From an uncultured Bacteroidia bacterium (lineage in GTDB: Bacteria; Bacteroidota; Bacteroidia; Bacteroidales; UBA932), in assembly GCA_902773925.1 (NCBI GenBank), contig CACYGI010000002.1:224990-288989 (forward strand): 64,000 nucleotides of DNA, read 5' to 3'. Shown piece after piece: positions 1-9,374 of this stretch. The translations under genes and the position numbers were made by a program. A model generated the notes under the pieces. It ran no database searches and was not told the DNA's origin. It was given only the letters and a program-made list of their open reading frames with translations. Position 1 is the stretch's first letter; each line of letters starts with the position of its first letter.

Positions 1-2
1 AG

Positions 3-557
3 ACCTCGGAGATCGACCTGTGCGGCATCGAAGACCTGCTGGGCCAGCGCGGCGAGATACTCAACGCGGAGGTTTACGCCCGCAACGACGGGATAATGTA
101 CGTCGAGATCCGGCAGAGACATCCGGCGATGCGCCTCTGCCTGCCCGACGGAGCCGTTTACAGCGATTCGCAGGGGTACCTCTTCCCCATCACGAACCCT
201 TCCGACGTCCCGGTGGTCACCGGAGCCATACCGGTAAGCGTCCCCGATACGGGAAAGGGATTCGCCGCCAGCGAGCAGGAGCGCGAGTGGCTCGACTCGA
301 TGTTGCGGCTGGGCAAATATATCGACAGCCACGACTACTGGCGCACGGAGGTCGGTCAGATTGACATCGAAAAGGACGGCGACGCCGTATTATATTTGCG
401 CAGCTCGCGCGAAAGATTTATTTTAGGCGACTGCGAACATATCGAACGCAAATTCAACCGCATCTCGACATATTACCGCACGATCGCGCCCCTTGACACC
501 AACAAACGCTACACGTGCATAAACTTGAAATATAACAAACAGATTGTCTGCAAATAG
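3..557 (+). CDS. ftsQ: FtsQ-like cell division protein, 3' part
   Basis: The reading frame is open from the window edge and ends 2 bases before ftsA; the true start is outside the window. About 184 residues are visible. They contain short hydrophobic strands and a C-terminal part (FNRISTYYRTIAPLDTNKRY) that resembles the beta-rich periplasmic domain and end of Bacteroidetes FtsQ proteins. FtsQ is a single-pass membrane protein that bridges early and late divisome parts. The call rests mainly on position, since ftsQ-ftsA-ftsZ is the usual order in this phylum, and on weak sequence resemblance. No membrane segment is visible because the N-terminus is missing. Confidence 0.7.
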   Translation, partial: TSEIDLCGIEDLLGQRGEILNAEVYARNDGIMYVEIRQRHPAMRLCLPDGAVYSDSQGYLFPITNPSDVPVVTGAIPVSVPDTGKGFAASEQEREWLDSMLRLGKYIDSHDYWRTEVGQIDIEKDGDAVLYLRSSRERFILGDCEHIERKFNRISTYYRTIAPLDTNKRYTCINLKYNKQIVCK

Positions 558-559
558 AA

Positions 560-2122
560 ATGAATCAGTATTTAAGCGCCATTGACTTCGGGTCTTCGAA
601 AGTGACCCTTGCCGTCGGCCGTCGGACCGACTCGGGCATACAGATAGTCTATTACCGCGATACGCCCGTTGCCGGAATCCGCAACGGAGAGATTATCAAC
701 GACCTGCGCGTCGTCGAATCCATCCGGCCCATGCTGGAGGACGCTTCGCGCCAGATCGGAGAGCCCATCACCGAAGCCATCATCAACGTTTCAGGTAAAT
801 TCCTGCACTCAAAGGATACCACTAGCCGCTACGCCCGCAAGGATGCGGCACGCTACATCGACGAGAGAGATATCCGCCAGATGACAGCCGAACAATTCAA
901 CAAGGCGGTCGATGGCGGCGACAACCGCATTTTCGAGGTGATCCCCCAGAGATTCAACATCGACGACCAGATAGGCGTGCGCTGCGACGAAGTCGTGGGT
1001 ATGGGCGGAAGCATCATCGAAGGCTTCTTCAAGGTCATTTACGGCCGTCAGGCCCTTATCAGCCGCCGCATCAAAATCCTTCGCGACTGCGGCCTGAATC
1101 TCCGCAAGACCTGCCTCTCGTCGGTTGCATCGGCACACGCGGTACTCACCCGTCAGGAGATGGACAACGGCGTGGCGGTGGTTGACATCGGCCGCGGCAC
1201 GACCGACATCGCCATCATCAAGGGGCACGTGGTCCGCGAGGCGGCGGTCATTCCGTTCGGAGGCGATTCGATCACCAATGACATCCGCAACGTCACCAAC
1301 ACTACCTACGAATGGGCCGAGAAGCTGAAGGAATATTACGGCGACTGCCTGTCCGAATTTACCCCGGAGAATAAATTGCTGGTCCTGCGCGGCGCAGACA
1401 ACGTGGAGGAAGGCAACATCGAGCTGACATTGCTCACCAATATAATCGAAGCCCGGATGAGCGAGATTATGGATGCGGTATTCTACATCCTCGAGAGGTC
1501 CGGCTATCTGGGCAAACTGCCCGCAGGCGTGGTGATCACGGGCGGCACCTGCTACCTGAGCCACATTCTGCCGCTGGCGCGCGCCATCCTCAACTGCAAG
1601 GTTCGTCTGGCCGCACCGCGCAGCTCGATCACACCCGATTCGAGTCTCGAAGCGATGAACGCATCCTCTTCGACGGCCGTAGGCCTCGTGCTCGAAGGTT
1701 TCGACAGCATGCTCTCATTCGAGCCCGAGAACAAGCCTTCGCTGATGGAGGCATACGTTGACAGCTCCGCTGCAAGCGTACCCGAAAAACCCAAGCCGGC
1801 CGAAACCGCTCCCGCTCCGGCCAAGGAAAAGGAGAAGGAAGAGTCCGGAATGATAGAGATATCCAAACCGGGCAACGAAGAGGAAGTCCGCAAACAGCTC
1901 CGCCGCGAAGACGAGAAAAAGCGCAGGGAGGAAGAAGACCAGCGCAAGCGCGAGGAGAACAGGCGCATAAAGGAGGAGCAGGAAAAGCTTCGCGCCGAGC
2001 AGAAGCGCATCAAGGAAGAGAAGAAGCAGAAGGAACGCGAAGACCGGAAGCAGAAAGGCAGCATTTTCAGCCGGGCAAGGAAAGGCCTTGCAAGTTTATT
2101 TGATGAAGACGATCTAACATAG
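560..2122 (+). CDS. ftsA: Cell division protein FtsA
   Basis: Actin-like ATPase that tethers FtsZ filaments to the membrane. The N-terminus (AIDFGSSKVTLAVG) is the phosphate-1 motif of the actin fold, VVDIGRGTTDIAI near residue 210 is phosphate 2, and GVVITGG near residue 325 is the adenosine motif. Residues 1-400 cover the normal FtsA fold. The remaining ~120 residues are an added tail: a Pro/Ala/Glu linker, then a highly charged Lys/Glu/Arg segment (about 435-500) expected to form a long helix or coiled coil, ending in GLASLFDEDD, which could be the short membrane or partner-binding end. The ATG follows ftsQ by 2 bases, and ftsZ follows by 7. Confidence 0.97.
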   Translation: MNQYLSAIDFGSSKVTLAVGRRTDSGIQIVYYRDTPVAGIRNGEIINDLRVVESIRPMLEDASRQIGEPITEAIINVSGKFLHSKDTTSRYARKDAARYIDERDIRQMTAEQFNKAVDGGDNRIFEVIPQRFNIDDQIGVRCDEVVGMGGSIIEGFFKVIYGRQALISRRIKILRDCGLNLRKTCLSSVASAHAVLTRQEMDNGVAVVDIGRGTTDIAIIKGHVVREAAVIPFGGDSITNDIRNVTNTTYEWAEKLKEYYGDCLSEFTPENKLLVLRGADNVEEGNIELTLLTNIIEARMSEIMDAVFYILERSGYLGKLPAGVVITGGTCYLSHILPLARAILNCKVRLAAPRSSITPDSSLEAMNASSSTAVGLVLEGFDSMLSFEPENKPSLMEAYVDSSAASVPEKPKPAETAPAPAKEKEKEESGMIEISKPGNEEEVRKQLRREDEKKRREEEDQRKREENRRIKEEQEKLRAEQKRIKEEKKQKEREDRKQKGSIFSRARKGLASLFDEDDLT

Positions 2123-2129
2123 AAGGGAT

Positions 2130-3353
2130 ATGGAATTACAGATGATACCTACCAACTGGCAGAAGCGCGACAACATCATCAAGGTTATCGGCGTGGGTGG
2201 CGGCGGCGGCAATGCCGTGGCATATATGTTCCAGCAGGAACTGACCGACATCGATTTCGCTGTCTGCAACACCGACCTCCAGGCACTGGAGATGAACCCG
2301 GTACAGGAGAAAATCCAGCTCGGCGCCATCCTCACCAAGGGTCTTGGCGCAGGAACTGACAATATAGTCGGCAAGAAGGCCGCCGAAGAATCGCTGGACG
2401 ATATCCAGAAGCTTTTCCATCCCGGCACGGAGATGGTCTTCGTGACCTGCGGAATGGGTGGCGGTACGGGTACCGGCGGCGCTCCCGTGGTGGCCAATAC
2501 CGCCAAGCAGAAAGGTCTGCTGACCGTGGGCGTTGTGACCATTCCCTTCCGCGACGAAGGCGAAGAGGCCCTCTACCGTGCGGTCCAGGGCGTCAAGGAA
2601 CTCAGTCAGCAGGTTGACAGCATCCTGATCATCGACAACCAGAAACTCTACGATATCTACCCCGACCTGGATGTATTTACGGCTTTCGACAAGGCCAACG
2701 AGGTGCTCTGCACCGCAGTCCGGAGCATCGCCGACATCATCACCAAGGGCGGCCACATCAACACCGACTTCGCCGATGTGCGCAAGATTATGCAGAACAG
2801 CGGCGTATCGATGATGGGTATCGGTATGGGCAGCGGCAAGGACCGTGTCACCACTGCCGTGGACCAGGCTCTCTGTTCCCCTCTGCTCAACAATCTGGAC
2901 CTGACGACGGCCAAGCGCGCGCTGGTCAATATCACCACCAGCAGCGAAAACGGCAAGGCTGCATCGATGACAGAGCTTTCCCAGATCATGGACCTGATCA
3001 AGAGCAAGACCGGCAATATGATCCACTTCAAGAGAGGTATCGTCAAGGACGACAAGATGGGCGACTCGATTATGATCACCATCATCGCCACCGGATTCGA
3101 GATGACTCAGCTGCCGATGATCAACGTCCGCCGCGAGAATACCATCGAGGTGCGCTACGACGAGATCGGCGACCGTTTCCGCAAGACGGGAATGCCCCTC
3201 TGCCCTGACGAAGAGTCGCATATCAACAACAAGGCCCGCCTGGACGGGAAGCCCTCGCTCATCGTGGACCGTCTGGAAGATTTGCAGGCGATGGAGGACG
3301 AACCGGCCTTCTACCGCCGCGAACGCCTTATCAAGAACAGAGCAACCAACTAA
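2130..3353 (+). CDS. ftsZ: Cell division protein FtsZ
   Basis: Tubulin-like GTPase that polymerises into the division ring. Seen: IKVIGVGGGGGNAV near the N-terminus, the tubulin signature GGGTGTG near residue 110, the T7-loop region with NTDFADV, and the C-terminal GTPase domain to about residue 320. The last ~80 residues are a variable linker ending in ERLIKNRATN. A canonical C-terminal FtsA-binding peptide is not obvious, though FYRRERLIKNR is basic and could take that role. Length (407 aa) is normal for Bacteroidetes. It lies 7 bases after ftsA and 9 before gltX, so translation is probably coupled. Confidence 0.98.
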   Translation: MELQMIPTNWQKRDNIIKVIGVGGGGGNAVAYMFQQELTDIDFAVCNTDLQALEMNPVQEKIQLGAILTKGLGAGTDNIVGKKAAEESLDDIQKLFHPGTEMVFVTCGMGGGTGTGGAPVVANTAKQKGLLTVGVVTIPFRDEGEEALYRAVQGVKELSQQVDSILIIDNQKLYDIYPDLDVFTAFDKANEVLCTAVRSIADIITKGGHINTDFADVRKIMQNSGVSMMGIGMGSGKDRVTTAVDQALCSPLLNNLDLTTAKRALVNITTSSENGKAASMTELSQIMDLIKSKTGNMIHFKRGIVKDDKMGDSIMITIIATGFEMTQLPMINVRRENTIEVRYDEIGDRFRKTGMPLCPDEESHINNKARLDGKPSLIVDRLEDLQAMEDEPAFYRRERLIKNRATN

Positions 3354-3362
3354 TCAATCCCT

Positions 3363-4907
3363 ATGAAGAAGAGAAGAGTACGTTTTGCGCCAAGCCCGAC
3401 CGGACCGCTGCATATGGGCGGTGTCCGCACCGCACTGTACAACTATCTGTACGCAAAGCAGGCGGGAGGGGATTTCATACTCAGGATCGAAGATACCGAC
3501 TCACAGCGTTTCGTGCCCGGGGCGGAAGCATATATCATCGAGGCTCTCCGCTGGTGCGGGATTCTGCCCGATGAGGGCGTGGATGCCGACGGGCATATCG
3601 TAGAGACCGCCTCGGACCGCCATCCGCACGCGCCCTACCGCCAGTCGCAGCGCAAGCCGATCTACCGCCGCTACGCCGAAGAGCTGGTAGCAAAAGGCAT
3701 GGCCTACTACGCATTCGATACTGCCGAAGAGCTGGGTGCCCTGCGCGCCGAAGCGGAAGCTTCGAAGCAGACATTTACCTACAATGCCGCAACCCGCGGC
3801 CGCCTGCGCAACTCGCTCACCCTGCCCGCAGACGAGGTATCGCGGCTGCTGGAGCAGACCACGGACTGGACCGTTCGCTTCAAGATGCCGCAAAACCGCA
3901 TCGTGGCGATGGACGACCTGATCCGAGGCCATATCGAAGTCAATACCGACACGCTCGACGACAAGGTGCTCTGGAAACGCGCCGATGAGCTGCCCACATA
4001 TCACCTGGCAAACATCGTGGACGACCATCTGATGGAGATTACCGATGTAATCCGCGGTGAGGAATGGCTGCCCTCGCTGCCTCTGCACTACCTGCTCTAC
4101 GAGGCATTCGGCTGGGAAAGGCCCGCTTTCGCACACCTCTCGCTGCTGCTCAAGCCTGACGGCAAGGGCAAGCTGAGCAAGCGCGACGGCGACCGCCTGG
4201 GATTCCCCGTTTTCCCTCTGAAATGGATTTCGCCCGAGGGCGAAGAGTCCCGCGGCTATCGCGAGGACGGTTACTACCCTGAGGCATTTGTCAATATGCT
4301 GGCCCTTCTGGGTTGGAATCCCGGCACGGAGCAGGAGCTCTTCACACTGGACGAACTTGCAAAGGCATTCTCACTGGAGCGCGTGGTCCGTTCGGGTGCC
4401 AAATTCAACCCCGAAAAGGCAAAGTGGTTCAACCAGGAGTATCTGCGTATGCGTCCGATCGAGGCCCTTACGGCTGAATTCCGCGCTCTTGCGCCTGAGA
4501 TGACCGCCGTGCGCAGCGACGATTTTATCGGCGCAGTGCTTTCGCTTATGCGCGAGAGAGCGCATTTTGCAGCGGAGCTGCCGGAAATGACGCGCTTCTT
4601 CTTCGAGGCGCCGCAGGCTTATGACGAGGCATCGGTCGCCAAGTTCTGGAAGGACGATGTTCCGGCTATAATGCCGCAGGTAAGGGATTTTCTCGCGGCC
4701 GTAGAGCCGTTAAGCCGTGAAAAGCTGGAAGAGGCCCTGCCCGCACTCATACACGAACGCGAATGGCCCATGGGCAAGGTGATGAACACCCTCCGCCTGA
4801 TGATGATCGGCATAGCGCAGGGACCGGCGATGGCCGACCTGCTCTCGATTCTCGGCAGGGAAGAGGTTCTCAAGCGCATGGACCGCGCCATCAAAACTCT
4901 CGGATAA
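3363..4907 (+). CDS. gltX: Glutamyl-tRNA synthetase
   Basis: Class I aminoacyl-tRNA synthetase that charges tRNA-Glu in the cytoplasm. The HIGH-type motif appears as PSPTGPLHMGG at residues 10-20 and the KMSKS-type motif as KLSKRDG near residue 270. The remainder is the alpha-helical anticodon-binding part; length (514 aa) is typical. The stop overlaps the start of rpiB by one base (TAATG), which suggests translational coupling. The sequence shows the discriminating form; it is far longer than glutamyl-Q tRNA synthetase. Confidence 0.97.
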   Translation: MKKRRVRFAPSPTGPLHMGGVRTALYNYLYAKQAGGDFILRIEDTDSQRFVPGAEAYIIEALRWCGILPDEGVDADGHIVETASDRHPHAPYRQSQRKPIYRRYAEELVAKGMAYYAFDTAEELGALRAEAEASKQTFTYNAATRGRLRNSLTLPADEVSRLLEQTTDWTVRFKMPQNRIVAMDDLIRGHIEVNTDTLDDKVLWKRADELPTYHLANIVDDHLMEITDVIRGEEWLPSLPLHYLLYEAFGWERPAFAHLSLLLKPDGKGKLSKRDGDRLGFPVFPLKWISPEGEESRGYREDGYYPEAFVNMLALLGWNPGTEQELFTLDELAKAFSLERVVRSGAKFNPEKAKWFNQEYLRMRPIEALTAEFRALAPEMTAVRSDDFIGAVLSLMRERAHFAAELPEMTRFFFEAPQAYDEASVAKFWKDDVPAIMPQVRDFLAAVEPLSREKLEEALPALIHEREWPMGKVMNTLRLMMIGIAQGPAMADLLSILGREEVLKRMDRAIKTLG

Positions 4908-5347
4908 TGGAAGCCAGGACCGTTGGAATGGCCTCTGACCACGCCGGTTATGCCATGAAAGAATATCTGAAGGGCGTACTTGAGGGCCTCGGCTACAAAG
5001 TACGCGACTTCGGTGCATACAGCGAGGAACGTGCGGATTACCCCGACTCGGCGCATCCGCTCGCGCTGGCCGTAGAAGCCTCCGAAGTGGATTTCGGAGT
5101 GGCCGTATGCGGCTCCGGCAACGGTATCTGTATGACGCTCAACAAGCATCAGGGCATCCGCGCAGCACTTTGCTGGGCTCCCGAACTGGGGCGACTGGCA
5201 AAGGCTCACAACGATGCCAACGTGCTCTGCCTGCCCGGCCGTTTCGTCACCACGGACGAGGCGAAAGCCATCCTGGAAGCATATCTGGGTGCGGAGTTCG
5301 AAGGCGGCCGCCACAGCATCCGCATCCGGAAAATCCCCTGCCGTTAG
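4907..5347 (+). CDS. rpiB: Ribose-5-phosphate isomerase B
   Basis: Interconverts ribose 5-phosphate and ribulose 5-phosphate in the non-oxidative pentose phosphate pathway. Motifs: ASDHAGYAMKE at the N-terminus, and the active-site loop VCGSGNGICMTLNK near residue 70, where the usual Cys is present. The size (146 aa) fits the RpiB/LacAB family. The ATG at 4907 overlaps the gltX stop; the frame is open further upstream inside gltX, but homology begins at MEARTVGMASDHAG. truB starts 4 bases later. Confidence 0.95.
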   Translation: MEARTVGMASDHAGYAMKEYLKGVLEGLGYKVRDFGAYSEERADYPDSAHPLALAVEASEVDFGVAVCGSGNGICMTLNKHQGIRAALCWAPELGRLAKAHNDANVLCLPGRFVTTDEAKAILEAYLGAEFEGGRHSIRIRKIPCR

Positions 5348-5351
5348 TCCT

Positions 5352-6170
5352 ATGGCGAATTATTTCCTGCTGGAAGGCTGCCCTGTGGAAGGGATGGAGG
5401 GCTTCCTGGCCTCCCGTCTTGGCACAAGTATGGACGACTATCCCGGAGGCATCGTACTGCCTCTGGACAAGCCCCTGCGCTGGACTTCCGCCGATCTGGT
5501 CCGGAAGGTCAAATTCACGCTGCAAAAGCAGACGGGACTTCGCAAGCTCAAAGTGGGCCACGCCGGAACGCTGGATCCCCTTGCAACCGGAATGCTGATC
5601 GTTTGCGTTGGAGCAGCTACCCGGATCGCCGAATCGCTGCAGGCGCACGAGAAGGAATATGTCGCACAGGTAGAATTCGGAGCCTCTACCGCCTCATTTG
5701 ACCTGGAGCAGCCTCTGGACAGTTTCTATCCCTGGGAGCACATCACGCGGGAGGCAGTCGAAGAAGCGCTCAGGGGCTTTATCGGCCCTCAGGAGCAGGT
5801 CGCTCCGGCCTTTTCGGCCAAAATCGTGGGCGGCGTACGCTCGTACGAATACGCCCGGAGCGGCGAACCGGTCCCCTTGCGAACCGCCACGATCGAGATA
5901 TATGAGGCAGAGCTGCTGGATTTCCGCTGCGGCGGAAGCGAAAGCACCCTGGAGGAAGCACCGCAGGTCGCGGCAGTAGTGCGCCACGTGCACAATTATC
6001 ATACTGCCGTAATGGGCAGCGAAGGCATTCGCCCGCGCGCCACTATCCGCATCCGGTGCAGCCGCGGCACGTATATCCGTTCGCTCGCACGGGACCTCGG
6101 ACTCGCCCTTGGCTCGGGTGCGTATCTTACCTCGCTGCGCCGCACTGCTTCGGGTCCTTTTAAAATTTAA
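5352..6170 (+). CDS. truB: tRNA pseudouridine-55 synthase TruB
   Basis: Makes pseudouridine 55 in the T-loop of tRNAs. The catalytic aspartate lies in KVGHAGTLDPLATGML, about residues 70-84. The RNA-binding signature RCSRGTYIRSLARDLG is near the C-terminus. The ATG at 5352 (MANYFLLEG) gives 272 aa and follows the rpiB stop by 4 bases. The protein has about 30 residues before the usual start of homology and a low-complexity insertion around 195-225 that includes a His-rich stretch (RHVHNYH). Both additions look like lineage features; the core is intact. Confidence 0.94.
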   Translation: MANYFLLEGCPVEGMEGFLASRLGTSMDDYPGGIVLPLDKPLRWTSADLVRKVKFTLQKQTGLRKLKVGHAGTLDPLATGMLIVCVGAATRIAESLQAHEKEYVAQVEFGASTASFDLEQPLDSFYPWEHITREAVEEALRGFIGPQEQVAPAFSAKIVGGVRSYEYARSGEPVPLRTATIEIYEAELLDFRCGGSESTLEEAPQVAAVVRHVHNYHTAVMGSEGIRPRATIRIRCSRGTYIRSLARDLGLALGSGAYLTSLRRTASGPFKI

Positions 6171-6250
6171 TTATCCGATTTGAAACTTTTTCCGAATTTG
6201 TGCGTATAAACTATTGCTTTGTCTGACCAAAAACGGAAAAGCACGCACAA

Positions 6251-7306
6251 ATGAAACTTTCACAATTCAATTTCGATTTCCCGGTCGAACTCATCGCCAA
6301 GCACCCCGCGACCTATCGCGACGAATCACGTCTGATGGTGCTTCACAAAGATACGGGAGAGGTCGAGCACCGCATTTTCAAAGACATCATCGACTACACC
6401 AGGCCCCACGACCTGTTCGTTTTCAATAACGCGAAGGTATTTCCCGCGCGCCTCTACGGCAATAAGGAGAAGACCGGCGCAGAGATAAAGGTATTCCTGC
6501 TGCGCGAGCTCAACCGCGACCAGCACCTGTGGGACGTACTGGTCGATCCGGCACGCAAGATCCGCATCGGCAACAAGCTCTATTTCGGCGAGAACGACGC
6601 CCTTGTGGCCGAAGTCATTGACAACACCACCTCCCGCGGCCGTACCCTGAGGTTCCTCTTTGACGGCACCAACGAGGAGTTCCGAGAGATCCTCTACAGC
6701 CTCGGCGAGCTGCCCATACCGGAGTGGATCCGCCAGCACGCGGAGCCCGAGGATACCGAGCGTTTCCAGACCATTTACGCCGATCCGGCGCACGAGAAGG
6801 CGGTAGCCTGCCCCGCGGCCGGCCTGCATTTCAGCAAGATGCTCTTCAAGCTGATGGAGCTCAATGATGTCGACTGGACATTCCTGACGCTGTATATGGG
6901 CAACGCCCATTTCCACAAGGTGGATGTCGAGGACCTCTCGAAGCACAAGATGGACTCCGAGGAGATGATCATCACCGAGGCCACCGCAGGCGCAGTCAAC
7001 AACGCAAAGCACAAGGGCAACCGCGTGTTCTCCATCGGCATCACCGTGCTGCGCGCCCTCGAGACCTATGTCACCACCACGCACGAAATCCGTCCCTACG
7101 AAGGCTGGACCAACAAGTTCATCTTCCCTCCGTACAACTTCTCGATCCCCGATGCCCTGGTCACCAATTTCCACCTGCCCCAGAGCACGATGCTGATGAA
7201 TACTGCGGCTTTCGGCGGCTACCAGAAGGTGATGAACGCCTACCAGATCGCCGTCAAGGAGAAATACCGCTTCGGGACATACGGAGATGCTATGCTGATC
7301 ATCTGA
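6251..7306 (+). CDS. queA: S-adenosylmethionine:tRNA ribosyltransferase-isomerase
   Basis: Transfers and isomerises the ribosyl part of SAM onto preQ1-modified tRNA in queuosine synthesis. Family motifs seen: [12 protein letters not shown] at the N-terminus, [20 protein letters not shown], and [14 protein letters not shown]. Length (351 aa) is normal. It is separated from truB by 80 bases that are AT-rich and could hold a promoter (TTTG-type elements are present), although no clean -33/-7 pair is visible. A terminator-like hairpin follows at 7339-7370. Confidence 0.97.
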   Translation: MKLSQFNFDFPVELIAKHPATYRDESRLMVLHKDTGEVEHRIFKDIIDYTRPHDLFVFNNAKVFPARLYGNKEKTGAEIKVFLLRELNRDQHLWDVLVDPARKIRIGNKLYFGENDALVAEVIDNTTSRGRTLRFLFDGTNEEFREILYSLGELPIPEWIRQHAEPEDTERFQTIYADPAHEKAVACPAAGLHFSKMLFKLMELNDVDWTFLTLYMGNAHFHKVDVEDLSKHKMDSEEMIITEATAGAVNNAKHKGNRVFSIGITVLRALETYVTTTHEIRPYEGWTNKFIFPPYNFSIPDALVTNFHLPQSTMLMNTAAFGGYQKVMNAYQIAVKEKYRFGTYGDAMLII

Positions 7307-7338
7307 TTCGGATATCGGTCTTCAAATTCCGAGAAATC

Positions 7339-7370
7339 GCCGGTCGACAAAAACGTCACCGGCGTTTTTT
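7339..7370 (+). terminator. Intrinsic terminator after queA
   Basis: GCCGGT pairs with ACCGGC, extended inside by GAC/GTC around an A-rich loop, and is followed directly by G and six T. It closes the division/tRNA-modification block before dprA. Confidence 0.75.
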
Positions 7371-7420
7371 GTCGTGCTGCATCTCCGGTCAGCGCCTTAT
7401 CTTCGCCGCAAAAAACCGAT

Positions 7421-8536
7421 ATGGATCACAGGGAATTGAAATGGACCATCGCGCTGGCAAAGGTTTTCGCCTATAAATGCGCGGCCGGAAGGGAACTGAT
7501 CGCGATCTGCGGCTCGGCCTCGGAGGTATTCCGCCTGGGGCGGAAAGGGCTCGAGAGATACCTTGCCGGCGGGGAGCTTTACATCGAACAGCTGCTCGAC
7601 CCCTCGCTCGGAGAGTGGGCCGAGGACGAGCTGGAGTGGTGCCTGCGGCACGGGATAGCCGCGCTAACCGAAGACAGCCCGGAATATCCCTTCCGCCTGG
7701 CCACCTGTCCGGATGCACCTCTGGTGCTTTTCTGCCGCGGGAAGGCCGACCTGAACGCCGAACATCTGCTGGCCGTGGTGGGCACCCGCCGCTGCACCTG
7801 GACCGGACGGGAGATGACCCGCCGCATCGTAAGCGGGATGAAAAACGTCCGGGGCGGGGTCAGCATCGTATCGGGACTGGCCATCGGCATTGACGGGGAA
7901 GCGCATCGCACGGCCCTCGAAGAAGATCTGCCCACCATTGCCGTCATCCCGTGCGGAATGGATGACATATATCCTCAGCATCACCGCACGATGGCCGCCA
8001 GCATCGCGGAGAGTGGCGCCGTGGTGACGGATTTCACGCGGAAAACGGAGCCGGTCGCGATCAATTTCCTGCGGCGCAACCGGATTATCGCCGGGATGGC
8101 GGACGCGACGCTCCTGGCCGAGTCGCACGCGAAGGGCGGAGGCCTGATCACCTGCAACCTGGCCAATTCCTACGGCCGCGAGGTATTTGCCGTCCCGGGG
8201 CGGCCGACGGACAATTCATTCGCCGGATGCAACAGTCTTCTGGACCGTCTCTCGGCACGCGTGGCGATCTGCGCCGAATCCATCTGCAGGGGAATGGGCT
8301 GGCCGATGCGCAGGACCGCTGCCGCAAACCCGCAACTGCCCGGGATAGACATCACCGACCCTCTCGGGAAGGCCATCCTGCAAATGCTGCAGGACGGGCA
8401 GCCGCAGACTTTTGACAGCCTCTGCTCCGGGACCGCAGCCTCACCCGCCCTTCTTGCCCAGCGCCTGGTGGAGATGGAACTCTCCGGGGCCATAATCAGC
8501 GGAGCGGGCAACCGTTATTCGGCCGTACATACTTGA
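7421..8536 (+). CDS. dprA: DNA-processing protein DprA/Smf
   Basis: Binds incoming single-stranded DNA and loads RecA during transformation; also present in lineages not known to be competent. The Rossmann-like core shows VVGTRRCTWTG, SIVSGLAIGIDGEAHRTAL, the glycine-rich ESHAKGGGLITCNLA and EVFAVPGRP. The N-terminus carries helix-hairpin-helix-like helices, and the C-terminus (about 305-371) is a winged-helix-like DprA tail. ATG at 7421 is the first start after the queA terminator. Confidence 0.95.
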   Translation: MDHRELKWTIALAKVFAYKCAAGRELIAICGSASEVFRLGRKGLERYLAGGELYIEQLLDPSLGEWAEDELEWCLRHGIAALTEDSPEYPFRLATCPDAPLVLFCRGKADLNAEHLLAVVGTRRCTWTGREMTRRIVSGMKNVRGGVSIVSGLAIGIDGEAHRTALEEDLPTIAVIPCGMDDIYPQHHRTMAASIAESGAVVTDFTRKTEPVAINFLRRNRIIAGMADATLLAESHAKGGGLITCNLANSYGREVFAVPGRPTDNSFAGCNSLLDRLSARVAICAESICRGMGWPMRRTAAANPQLPGIDITDPLGKAILQMLQDGQPQTFDSLCSGTAASPALLAQRLVEMELSGAIISGAGNRYSAVHT

Positions 8537-8562
8537 CATATCGAAAGCATTTATTACTTTTG
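8533..8562 (+). promoter_or_regulatory. Bacteroidetes-type promoter for tatD
   Basis: TTG at 8533-8535 and TACTTTTG at 8555-8562 match the -33 and -7 (TAnnTTTG) elements with a 19-bp spacer. The promoter overlaps the dprA stop codon and sits just before tatD. Confidence 0.6.
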
Positions 8563-8595
8563 CGTGGAAAAGGCCCTGGGGCCGACTCTTCTGCC

Positions 8596-9372
8596 ATGGA
8601 GTGGATTGACACGCATTCGCATATTTACGACGAACAGTTCGACGAGGACCGCGAAGAGGCGATCGCCCGCGCCCGGGATGCATCTGTGGTAAGCCTCGTC
8701 CTGCCCGGCATCGATATCGAATCATACGGGCGGATGACCGCCTGCGCCGATTCCCTTCCCGAATATGCGTTCCCCTGCATCGGGCTGCACCCCACATCCG
8801 TCGGCGAAAACTGGCGGCAGGAGCTGGATTTCGTGCGCGACCATCTCGGCGACCGGCCATTCAAGGCCATCGGCGAAATCGGCCTGGACGCATATTGGAG
8901 CAGGGAGTTTATCGATCAGCAGAAACGGGTCCTGGCAGAGCAGCTGGAGATGGCCTCGCGCGCCTCTCTGCCCGTCATCCTGCACGTGCGTGAAGCCACG
9001 GAAGCTCTTTTCGAGGTTCTGGAAGATGTCAAAGGACTTGAGCTCAAAGGCTCATTCCACGCATTCACGGGCAGCTACGAGACCTACCGCCGCGGCCTGC
9101 GATACGGAGATTTCAAGTTCGGCATCGGAGGCGTGGTCACCTACCGCAAAGCCGGCATAGCGCAGGATCTGCCCCGTATGTCGATGTCCGACATCATTCT
9201 GGAGACTGACTGTCCCTGGCTCACTCCCGTCCCGCATCGCGGGCACCGCAACGAAAGTTCATACATACCCATCATAGGGGCGCAGGTGGCCTCCCTGACA
9301 GGCCTCAGCATCGAAGAAGTGGCAGAGACGACCACCCGAAACGCCCGGCAATTATTCAATCTTGCCATCTGA
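8596..9372 (+). CDS. TatD family hydrolase
   Basis: Metal-dependent amidohydrolase-fold protein; family members act as nucleases on DNA or RNA ends. Seen: the metal-binding DTHSHIYDEQF at the N-terminus, CIGLHPTSVG, AIGEIGLDAYWS, VILHVREA, SFHAFTG and LETDCPWLTP. The ATG at 8596 (MEWIDTHSH) fits the family start; the longer frame reaches back across the promoter. 258 aa is usual. ansA begins 2 bases after the stop, so the two genes are likely co-transcribed. Confidence 0.93.
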   Translation: MEWIDTHSHIYDEQFDEDREEAIARARDASVVSLVLPGIDIESYGRMTACADSLPEYAFPCIGLHPTSVGENWRQELDFVRDHLGDRPFKAIGEIGLDAYWSREFIDQQKRVLAEQLEMASRASLPVILHVREATEALFEVLEDVKGLELKGSFHAFTGSYETYRRGLRYGDFKFGIGGVVTYRKAGIAQDLPRMSMSDIILETDCPWLTPVPHRGHRNESSYIPIIGAQVASLTGLSIEEVAETTTRNARQLFNLAI

Positions 9373-9374
9373 CC

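Noticed and set aside
4763-4906. Longer rpiB start inside gltX
   Set aside because: RpiB homology begins at MEARTVGMASDHAG; the upstream residues are out-of-frame gltX sequence.
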